A DNA stretch of 64,000 bases from contig NZ_BONX01000036.1 of the NCBI RefSeq assembly GCF_016862935.1, positions 248,001 to 312,000 of the forward strand, given 5' to 3'. Position 1 is the stretch's first letter, and each line of letters starts with the position of its first letter. The translations under genes and the position numbers were made by a program. The stretch comes from Plantactinospora mayteni. GTDB taxonomy: Bacteria; Actinomycetota; Actinomycetes; Mycobacteriales; Micromonosporaceae. The notes beneath the pieces were generated by a model that was given only the letters and a program-made list of their open reading frames with translations, had not been told where the DNA came from and ran no database searches. Shown one piece after another: positions 57,361 through 64,000 of the stretch.

Positions 57361-57503
57361 ACCGGCAGCCGTGGGCGGCCCGGACAGACGCGAGCCCGGG
57401 ACGCCGGCCGCATGGATGACGGCCCGCGCCCCGGGCACTGAGGAGGCGTTCTTCTAGCACCGGTGGTTGGCCGGGTCAGGCACACCACCGGCGTCTGACC
57501 GGT

Positions 57504-58529
57504 CTACTCGACCGCGTGCACCACGTCCCGCTCCTCGGCGAAATGACAAGCGCTCGGGTGCGCCGAATGCTCCCGATCCGCCAGTGCCGGCTCCTGGCTG
57601 GCGCAGATGTCCTGCGCCTTCCAGCACCGGGTGCGGAACCGGCAGCCCGACGGCGGGTTGGCCGGCGACGGCACGTCACCCTCCAGGACGATCTGGTCCC
57701 GCTGGCCGCGCAGGGTCGGGTCCGGCACCGGCACCGCCGAGAGCAGCGCCTGGGTGTACGGATGCGTCGGCCGCTCGTAGATCTCGTCCTCGACACCGAT
57801 CTCGACGACCTTGCCGAGGTACATCACGGCCACCCGGTCGGCGATGTGCCGCACCACCGACAGGTCGTGCGCGATGAAGATGTACGACAGCCCCAGCTCG
57901 TCCTGCAACCGCTCCAGCAGGTTGATCACCTGCGCCTGGATCGACACGTCCAGCGCCGAGACCGGCTCGTCACAGACGATGATCTCCGGCTTGAGCGCCA
58001 GCGCCCGGGCGATCCCGATCCGCTGCCGCTGCCCACCCGAGAACTGGTGCGGATAGCGGTTGATGTGCTCCGGGTTCAACCCGACCAGGTCGAGCAGTTC
58101 CCGGACCCGCTGCTTCCGCTCGGCGGCCGGCACGACCTCCGGGTGGATGTCGAACGGCTCGCCGATGATGTCGCCGACCGTCATCCGCGGGTTCAACGAG
58201 GTGTACGGGTCCTGCAACACCATCTGGATGTTGCGCCGGGCCTTGCGCAGCTCGCCGCCGGAGAGCCGGGTCATGTCCTGGCCCCGGACGTTGATCGCGC
58301 CACTGGTCGGCTTCTCCAGCCCGACCAGCAGCTTGGCCAGCGTCGACTTGCCGCAACCGGACTCGCCCACCACGCCGAGGGTCTCGCCCCGGCGCAGTTG
58401 CAGGTCGACGCCGTCGACCGCGCGTACCGCACCGATCTTCTTCTGGAAGACGATGCCCCGGGTGATCGGGAAGTGCTTGACCAGCTCGTGGGTCTCCAGC
58501 ACGACCTCGTTACTTGACGGCTGGCTCAT
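57504..58529 (-). CDS. Peptide-type ABC importer 2, ATPase F
   Basis: 341 residues. Walker [51 protein letters not shown], and the C-terminal cysteine set ([14 protein letters not shown]...C). Nearly co-linear with the ATPase at 38353-39429; long stretches such as the Walker A to Q-loop region are almost the same, but it lacks that protein's Gly/Pro-rich N-terminal extension. It overlaps ATPase D of its own operon by 20 bp. Confidence 0.95.
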   Translation of the reverse strand: MSQPSSNEVVLETHELVKHFPITRGIVFQKKIGAVRAVDGVDLQLRRGETLGVVGESGCGKSTLAKLLVGLEKPTSGAINVRGQDMTRLSGGELRKARRNIQMVLQDPYTSLNPRMTVGDIIGEPFDIHPEVVPAAERKQRVRELLDLVGLNPEHINRYPHQFSGGQRQRIGIARALALKPEIIVCDEPVSALDVSIQAQVINLLERLQDELGLSYIFIAHDLSVVRHIADRVAVMYLGKVVEIGVEDEIYERPTHPYTQALLSAVPVPDPTLRGQRDQIVLEGDVPSPANPPSGCRFRTRCWKAQDICASQEPALADREHSAHPSACHFAEERDVVHAVE

Positions 58530-59556
58530 CGCCGACCACCTCCGTCCAGAAATGGCACCGCGCCGTCCGAGCCGGATCCACCTCGTACTGCGGCGGCGAC
58601 GGGTCGGCCCGGCACACGTCGCGGGCGTACGCGCACCGCGGGTGGAACGGGCAGCCGGCCGGGATCCGGGTCAGGTTGGGCGGCAGTCCCTTGATCACGT
58701 TGAGCTGCTGCCCCTTGAGGTCCAGCCGGGGAATCGACTCCAGCAGGGCCTTGGTGTACGGGTGCGCCGGCCGGGCGTAGATGTCCAGTACCGGCGCCTC
58801 CTCGACCACCTTCCCGGCGTACATCACCGAGATCCGGTCGGCCACGTCGGCGACCACCCCCATGTCGTGGGTGATCAGGATCAGCCCCATGTTCCGTTCC
58901 CGCCGCAGCTCGGCGAGGAGGTTCATGATCTGGGCCTGCACCGTCACGTCCAGCGCGGTGGTCGGCTCGTCCGCGATCAGCACCTTCGGGTCCAGCGCCA
59001 GCGCCATCGCGATCATGACGCGCTGCCGCATGCCACCGGAGAACTGGTGCGGATAGTCGTTGATCCGCTGCCGGGCGGCCGGGATCTTGACCAGGTCGAG
59101 CAGTTCGATCGACCGCTTCCGGGCGTCCTGCCGGGACATCCCGCGATGCACCCGGAACAGCTCGGCGATCTGCCAGCCGACCGGGAAGACCGGGTTCAGC
59201 GCGGAGAGCGCGTCCTGGAAGATCATCGCGACGTGGTTGGCGCGTACCCTGCGGCGCTGCTCCTCGGGGAGCTTGAGCAGGTCGACGCCGCGGTAGCGGA
59301 TCGCACCTCCGGTGACGAACCCGGGCGGCGTGTCGAGGATGCCCATGATCGCCTGGGCGGTGACGGACTTGCCACAGCCGGACTCACCCAGGATCGCCAG
59401 CGTCTCGCCGGGATCCAGGTGCAGGTCCACCCCGTTGATCGCGCGGGCGATCCCGACCTGGGTACGGAACTCGACGTGCAGACCCTCGACCTCCAGCAGC
59501 CGGGCGGACGAGTCCAACCCGGGCAGGACGTCGATCTCTGCCTTGATATCGGTCAT
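58510..59556 (-). CDS. Peptide-type ABC importer 2, ATPase D
   Basis: 348 residues, OppD/DppD class: Walker [51 protein letters not shown]-terminal [14 protein letters not shown]...C cluster. ATG 59556, 8 bp after permease C of the operon. Co-linear with 37323-38366. It pairs with ATPase F to power the importer. Confidence 0.95.
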   Translation of the reverse strand: MTDIKAEIDVLPGLDSSARLLEVEGLHVEFRTQVGIARAINGVDLHLDPGETLAILGESGCGKSVTAQAIMGILDTPPGFVTGGAIRYRGVDLLKLPEEQRRRVRANHVAMIFQDALSALNPVFPVGWQIAELFRVHRGMSRQDARKRSIELLDLVKIPAARQRINDYPHQFSGGMRQRVMIAMALALDPKVLIADEPTTALDVTVQAQIMNLLAELRRERNMGLILITHDMGVVADVADRISVMYAGKVVEEAPVLDIYARPAHPYTKALLESIPRLDLKGQQLNVIKGLPPNLTRIPAGCPFHPRCAYARDVCRADPSPPQYEVDPARTARCHFWTEVVGDEPAVK

Positions 59557-59564
59557 GGGTCAGC

Positions 59565-60503
59565 TCACCGCAGCCTCGGGTCGAAGGCGTCGCGGATCGC
59601 GTCGCCGAGCATGATGAACGCCAGCACGGTCATCGCCAGGAAGATCGACGGCCAGACCAGCGGGGTGGCCGTCTCCCGGACGTACGGCGCCGCCGTCGAG
59701 ATGTCGATCCCCCAGGAGATCGCGTTCCCCTTCAGACCGACGCCGAGGAAGGTCAGGGTGGCCTCGGTGGAGATGTTGACCCCGAGCAGGATGGTCAGCA
59801 CCACCACGAACGGCGCCGCCGCGTTCGGCAGGATGTGCCGGAACATCAGCCGGCCGGGACCGGCTCCGAGCATCCGGGCCGCCGCCACGTAGTCCTGGTT
59901 CTTCGCCGAGATGACCGACGACCGCATGATCCGGGCGCCGGTGGTCCAGGTCAGCACACCGAGGGTGAAGACCACCGCCCAGAAGCCCGTGTCCTGCGGG
60001 TCGGCGGAGAGCCGCCGGGCCAGCACGATCGCCGCGAGCAGGGTGGGGATGCCCAGCACGATGTCGATGCCCCGGGCGAGCACGGCGTCGATCCAGCCGC
60101 CGAAGTAGCCGGCCGCCATGCCCACGATCAGGCCGATCACCCCGGCGATGATGGTCGCGAAGAGGCCGATCAGCACCGAGTTGCGGGCGCCGTAGATCGT
60201 CCGGGCGTAGACGTCGCAGCCCTGGAAGTTGTAGCCGAAGATGGCCGAGCCGCTCGGCCCCTGGTGCTGCCGGGACAGCGCGCACGCGTCCGGGTCGGCC
60301 GAGGTGAACAGGCTCGGGAAGGCCGCCATCACGACGACCAGTACCACCAGGACGGCGGCGGCCCAGAAGATCCAGTTACGCCGCAGGTCGTCCCAGGCAT
60401 CCCCGGTCAGACTGCGTGGCTTCTCCGGGCCGCCGTCCGGCGACACCGGCACACCGGCGGCGCCGGGTACCTCCGCCTGGGCGACGGATTCGACGTTACT
60501 CAT
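59565..60503 (-). CDS. Peptide-type ABC importer 2, permease C
   Basis: 312 residues with OppC_N start (LTGDAWDDLRRNWIFWAA), six spans and the EAA loop KNQDYVAAARMLGAGPG; ends GDAIRDAFDPRLR as in the paralogue. The periplasmic CALSRQH...GCDVYARTIYGAR cysteines are conserved between the two copies. ATG 60503. Separated from permease B by 123 bp, whereas the other operon has only 9 bp there. Confidence 0.95.
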   Translation of the reverse strand: MSNVESVAQAEVPGAAGVPVSPDGGPEKPRSLTGDAWDDLRRNWIFWAAAVLVVLVVVMAAFPSLFTSADPDACALSRQHQGPSGSAIFGYNFQGCDVYARTIYGARNSVLIGLFATIIAGVIGLIVGMAAGYFGGWIDAVLARGIDIVLGIPTLLAAIVLARRLSADPQDTGFWAVVFTLGVLTWTTGARIMRSSVISAKNQDYVAAARMLGAGPGRLMFRHILPNAAAPFVVVLTILLGVNISTEATLTFLGVGLKGNAISWGIDISTAAPYVRETATPLVWPSIFLAMTVLAFIMLGDAIRDAFDPRLR

Positions 60504-60549
60504 CGGACGCCTCGCTTACTCATGCCGCCACCGCGCTCCGCCCGGCGAC

Positions 60550-60632
60550 GCCACGAGGACAGATTCACACTGACCTGACTGATTCGTTCGGTTGACTCAC
60601 TGAGCTGACCGATTCGTTCGCTTCGCTCACTC
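60550..60632 (-). repeat. Imperfect direct repeat in the permease B-permease C spacer
   Basis: Two imperfect copies of a CTGACNGATTCGTTCG...TGACTCACT(GA)-like segment lie in the 123-bp gap between the permease genes. It explains why this gap is longer than in importer 1. No promoter is evident. Confidence 0.5.
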
Positions 60633-61553
60633 ATAGCGGATCCTCGGGTCGAGTACCGCGTACAACAGATCGACGACCAGGTTGACCACCAGGAAGACGA
60701 TCACCAGGATGCTGACGAAGCCGACCACCAGCGGGCCGTCCTCGGTCCGGATCCCACGGAACAGGTTGAAGCCGACGCCCGGGATGTTGAAGACACCCTC
60801 GGTGACGATCGCCCCGGCCATCAGGTTGCCCAGGTCGACACCGATCAGCGTCACGACCGGGATCAGCGAGTTGCGCAGTACGTGCACGCCGATCACCCGC
60901 CGGTTCGCCAGTCCCTTGGCCCGGGCGGTACGGACGTAGTCCGAGCGGAGGTTCTCCGCCACCGAGGCCCGGGTGACCCGGATCTGGGTGGCGATCACCA
61001 GACAGCTCAACACCACCGCCGGCAGGATGAGTTGGTAGAACCCCGGTTCGGCACCGGCTGTCGCCGGGAACCAGTGCAACTGCACCCCGAAGAGGAGTTG
61101 CGCCAGCGGGGCCAGCACCACGATCGGCAGGGAGAGCAGCACCAGCGTGATGATCAGCGTGGTGGTGTCGAAGATCCCGCCGCGACGGATGCCGGAGACG
61201 ATGCCGGCGGTGACGGCGACGAGCGCCGAGATGATGATCGCGAAGACCGCCAGCCGGATGGTCACCGGCCAGGCCTGCTGCATCATCTCGCTGATCGGCC
61301 GGTTGGTCAGTGAGATCCCGAAGTCCCCGGTGAGCAGGCCACGCATGTAGTGGCCATATTGGAGGATGAACGGGTCGTCCAGATGATACCTTTCGGTGAG
61401 CGCCTGCCGGACGTTCTCCGGTAGCGGGCGCTCACCCGCCAGGGCCTGGAGCGGGTCGTCCTGGTTGGCGAACATCAGCGCGTACACGATGAAGGTGGCC
61501 CCGAAAAACGTCAGGACCCCTTGCAGCACGCGCCGCACGAAGTAGCGGAACAT
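60627..61553 (-). CDS. Peptide-type ABC importer 2, permease B
   Basis: 308 residues, OppB/DppB class. Starts MFRYFVRRVLQGVLTFFGA, has six spans, the loop ENLRSDYVRTARAKGL, and ends VLDPRIRYE. ATG 61553 is chosen because AAGGA lies seven bases upstream and the paralogue begins identically; the open frame upstream is spurious. Forms the channel with permease C. Confidence 0.95.
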   Translation of the reverse strand: MFRYFVRRVLQGVLTFFGATFIVYALMFANQDDPLQALAGERPLPENVRQALTERYHLDDPFILQYGHYMRGLLTGDFGISLTNRPISEMMQQAWPVTIRLAVFAIIISALVAVTAGIVSGIRRGGIFDTTTLIITLVLLSLPIVVLAPLAQLLFGVQLHWFPATAGAEPGFYQLILPAVVLSCLVIATQIRVTRASVAENLRSDYVRTARAKGLANRRVIGVHVLRNSLIPVVTLIGVDLGNLMAGAIVTEGVFNIPGVGFNLFRGIRTEDGPLVVGFVSILVIVFLVVNLVVDLLYAVLDPRIRYE

Positions 61554-61628
61554 ATCCAAGTCCTTAGAGACGAGCATCGGTGACTGCCTGGTGGGCAGCA
61601 GACCGTGATGCAGCACGGTAGCGACCGC

Positions 61629-61718
61629 AGCCTCACCGGTCCCGGTCGCCGGGGCCGGTGAGGCTCGTACGGACGGTCCGATCGACCCAGGCTAGGCCGG
61701 GTGGACCGGACCGTCCGT
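61629..61718 (-). terminator. Two hairpins between binding-protein gene 2 and permease B
   Basis: Two perfect 11-bp stems, 61629-61639 with 61655-61665 and 61669-61679 with 61708-61718, follow the binding-protein stop on the minus strand. They match in position the hairpin at 35360-35394 in importer 1 and probably reduce read-through to the membrane subunits. Confidence 0.7.
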
Positions 61719-61734
61719 CGCTGGAGCAGTCAGG

Positions 61735-63366
61735 TCAGCTCGTGGCCTCGATCTTGAGGATCTCGACCTTCTGGAACTTGTCGACCTCGACGTTCTTGAC
61801 CCGCTCCGAGTGGCCGAAGACGTTCTGGCCGAGCCGCAGCGGAATCACCGGCATGTCCCGGGCGAGGATGTCCTCGGCCTGCTGCCAGAGCTTGATGGCC
61901 TCGTCCTCGGTCGGCGCGGCCGAGCCCTGCTTGACCAGGTTGTCGAACTCCGGGTTGCTGTAGCCGTAGTAGTTCGACGAACCGCCGGTCCCGTACAGCG
62001 GGCCGAGGTAGTTCTCCATCAGCGGGTAGTCCATGATCCAGCCGAGCCGGATCATGCCGACGTCTTCCTTGTTCTCGACCTTGGTGAGCAGGTCGGCGAA
62101 CTTCGGCTCGCCGACACCGACGCAGTCCACGCCCAGGTTGGTCTTGAGCTGGTTGCAGGTCGCGTCCACCCACGCCTTGTGACCACCGTCGGCGTTGTAG
62201 GTGATCTTGATCTGCTTCGGGCCGCCGGCAGCGTCGTACGCCGCCTTGGCCTTGGCCGGGTCGTAGGTGCAGGCCTCGCCGCAGCTGTTCTCGCGGTAGC
62301 CGGCCACCGCCGGGGAGACGAACGACGTCGCCGGGGTCTGCGAGCCACGGAAGACGTTGTCGGTGATCTCCTTGCGGTTGATCGCCATCGAGATCGCCTT
62401 ACGGACCTCGACCTTCGAGTACTGCGAGAGGAAGGTCGGGAAGCCGACGAACTGGAAGACCGAGTTCGAGCTGGTCTTGAAGCGGTCACCCAGGTCGGCC
62501 GGGGCGGTGGCCAGGTTCTCGATCGGAATCTGGGTCACCACGTCCAGGGCGCCACCCATCAGGTCGGCGTACTGGGCGGTCTGCTCCTGGTAGATCTTGT
62601 AGGTGACGCCGCCCACCTTCGGCTTCTCACCCGGGTAGGCGTCGTAGCGCTCGACCTCGATCTTCGAGTCGTGCTGCCAGGTGCCCTTGATCTTGAACGG
62701 GCCGTTGCCGATCGGGGCCTGCTCGTAGTCCTCCTTGAGCACGCCCTCGGAGGCCCACGCCGCCGCGGGCAGCGGGTAGAAGGTGGTGTAGCCCATGACC
62801 GAGCGCCAGCCGGAGAACGGCTCGCTCAGCGTGACGGTGAAGGTCAGGTCGTCGACCTTCTTCAGACCGGTCAGGGTCTTCGCCTTCGGGTCCGGAGCCT
62901 TCTGCGGGCCGTCGCCGTCCGGGTCCTCGGACTGGAGGTCCTTGTAGCCCTCGACCCGCTCCATGAAGTAGGAGCCGCCGTTGCCGTTCGGGCCGTACGC
63001 CGCGTGGTTCCAGGCGTTGATGTAGTTGTCGGCGCCGACCTTCTCACCGTTGTGGAAGGTGTAGCCGTCCTTGAGCTTGACCGTCCAGACCTTGTTGTCG
63101 GTCGACTCGACCGACTCCGCGGCAACCGTGTACGGCTTGTTGTCGGCGTCGAAGTCCACCAGCGGGCTGAAGAGTGCGGCCAGCACCTCGGCACCGTTGG
63201 ACTCGGTGGTGTTGGAGGGGATCAGGTGCTGGGGCTCGCCGATGCCGATCGAGACCAGGGCGTCAGCCGCCGAGGTCTCGTCGTCGCCGCCACCGCTGCA
63301 GCCTGCCGCCAACAACATTATGGCGGTCGCTCCGACCGCCATCTTTAACGGGAATTGCCCGCGCAT
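61735..63366 (-). CDS. Peptide-type ABC importer 2, substrate-binding lipoprotein
   Basis: 543 residues, the same length as its paralogue at 33711-35342, with lipobox LLAAGC (Cys at residue 23). Shared landmarks: IGEPQHLIPSNT, LKDGYTFHNGEKV, NGPFKIKGTWQHDSK, CGEAC, YNADGGHKAWVDATCNQL (residues 388-405) and YYGYSNPEFDNL. Differences concentrate in the central ligand-facing region, so the two probably bind related but distinct ligands. GAGGAGG lies nine bases before ATG 63366. First gene of its operon. Confidence 0.95.
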   Translation of the reverse strand: MRGQFPLKMAVGATAIMLLAAGCSGGGDDETSAADALVSIGIGEPQHLIPSNTTESNGAEVLAALFSPLVDFDADNKPYTVAAESVESTDNKVWTVKLKDGYTFHNGEKVGADNYINAWNHAAYGPNGNGGSYFMERVEGYKDLQSEDPDGDGPQKAPDPKAKTLTGLKKVDDLTFTVTLSEPFSGWRSVMGYTTFYPLPAAAWASEGVLKEDYEQAPIGNGPFKIKGTWQHDSKIEVERYDAYPGEKPKVGGVTYKIYQEQTAQYADLMGGALDVVTQIPIENLATAPADLGDRFKTSSNSVFQFVGFPTFLSQYSKVEVRKAISMAINRKEITDNVFRGSQTPATSFVSPAVAGYRENSCGEACTYDPAKAKAAYDAAGGPKQIKITYNADGGHKAWVDATCNQLKTNLGVDCVGVGEPKFADLLTKVENKEDVGMIRLGWIMDYPLMENYLGPLYGTGGSSNYYGYSNPEFDNLVKQGSAAPTEDEAIKLWQQAEDILARDMPVIPLRLGQNVFGHSERVKNVEVDKFQKVEILKIEATS

Positions 63367-63839
63367 GAGTGAAGCCTCCTCAGGGCGCTCACGAGGGACT
63401 GTGAGGTGACTGACACTGTGACACTGAGCCGCCTAGCGCGGAAAGGTGCCGTTATCAACCCGTTAGTTGCCGGCAATGTTTCAGGCGTGTGCCAGACCCC
63501 TCGGGCGCTCCGCCGAACACGGCTCTGACCAGGCAAAACGTCACCGACGCGGTATGCCCCGGCGACTGCCCGCACGGCTCCGTGTGACCTTCCCCGCGTC
63601 ACCGTGGGCGCTCTCCGATGTCAAGCGCATACCTACCGTACTCGTCCGTTTGGACGATAGGGAAGAGCGAACCGGAGGCCCGACAGAGGGCCGGATAGTG
63701 GGAGCCATCGATGCAGCGTATCTGATCGTCACCGGGCGGACACCCACCGCTCGGCCGAGGCCGTACCGGTGGATCCGCCAAATGCCGGACCGGCGATCCG
63801 GCCGCCAACGCGCACGGTGCCGGCGCGGGGTCGACGGGC
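63367..63839. other. Spacer upstream of importer 2
   Basis: 473 bp between importer 2 (minus strand, starting here) and the end of the next minus-strand gene. It contains the candidate promoter at 63430-63458. The rest, including the less GC-rich stretch 63440-63480 and 63600-63740, shows no gene or hairpin that I can support. Confidence 0.45.
63430..63458 (-). promoter_or_regulatory. Candidate promoter of importer operon 2
   Basis: On the minus strand TTGATA (63458-63453), a 17-bp spacer, and TAGGCG (63435-63430) stand about 64 bases before the binding-protein ATG, a leader length similar to importer 1. Confidence 0.5.
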
Positions 63840-64000
63840 TCAGACCAGCCGGCGGTCGGCGGCCCACCGGGACAGCTCGTAGCGGTTGGACATCTGGAGC
63901 TTGCGCAGCACGTTCGAGACGTGCGTCTCCACCGTCTTGATCGAGATGAACAGCTCCTTGGCGATCTCCTTGTACGCGTAGCCGCGGGCCAGCAGCCGGA
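63840..64000 (-). CDS. LuxR/NarL-type response regulator, C-terminal part (5' end outside window)
   Basis: The last 53 codons of a gene entering from the right edge. They encode a GerE/LuxR helix-turn-helix: GYAYKEIAKELFISIKTVET (20 residues) with the recognition helix, then HVSNVLRKLQMSNRYELSRW. NarL-type response regulators end this way. The receiver domain and any partner kinase lie outside the window. Confidence 0.9.
   Translation of the reverse strand, partial: RLLARGYAYKEIAKELFISIKTVETHVSNVLRKLQMSNRYELSRWAADRRLV

Overview
This is a 64 kb piece of a high-GC actinobacterial chromosome. The GC-rich third codon positions, many GTG starts, ATGA/GTGA gene overlaps, twin-arginine and lipoprotein signals, an IcmB-like cobalamin protein and the sucC-sucD-DUF6350-purN/purH neighbourhood point to an actinomycete, probably Micromonosporaceae; the family assignment is inference. 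I see no phage, insertion sequence, CRISPR array, tRNA or rRNA. It reads as core chromosome with a few lineage-specific insertions.

Layout. 0-9 kb: mfd (its 3' end lies outside the left edge), ppc for anaplerotic oxaloacetate, and a large uncharacterised helical-repeat protein. 9-14 kb: a four-gene ABC-2 export operon on the minus strand. A Tat-exported amidase lies just beyond its end, followed by a 347-bp truncated second copy of the last permease gene. 14-21 kb: a bidomain APS kinase with a degenerate ATP-sulfurylase half, a galactoside operon (GH42 beta-galactosidase, DeoR regulator, galT) carrying tandem repeats at its gene ends, and a serine hydrolase. 21-27 kb: an XRE/TPR regulator divergent from a small DUF6907-like protein, an OmpR-type two-component system with a divergent lipoprotein, and a VOC protein. 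27-33 kb: icd, a metallo-beta-lactamase-fold hydrolase, phoD, mdh and folD.

33.7-39.4 kb and 57.5-63.4 kb: two complete paralogous peptide-type ABC importers, each in the order binding protein, permease, permease, ATPase, ATPase, in opposite orientation around an 18 kb segment. That segment holds a large secreted protein joining an M91/NleD-like metalloprotease domain to a von Willebrand factor D domain, a small lipoprotein, a single-frame PurN-PurH fusion, two small membrane proteins (CD225 and DUF4190 types), a DUF6350 protein, sucD-sucC, an IcmB-like protein, two secreted M23 peptidases, pcrA and chorismate mutase. The window ends in a LuxR/NarL-type regulator cut by the right edge.

Central metabolism is well represented: ppc, icd, sucCD and mdh serve the TCA cycle and its refilling, while folD supplies the one-carbon units that the PurN and PurH domains use. 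The observation I find most interesting is a probable attenuator in front of chorismate mutase: a consensus-like promoter, a leaderless 22-codon leader peptide containing the run Ser-Tyr-Phe-Tyr-Tyr, overlapping hairpins, a strong terminator and then the gene. Other points of interest are the metalloprotease-vWFD protein, the PurN-PurH fusion, the duplicated permease end next to the amidase, and several gene-end minisatellites.
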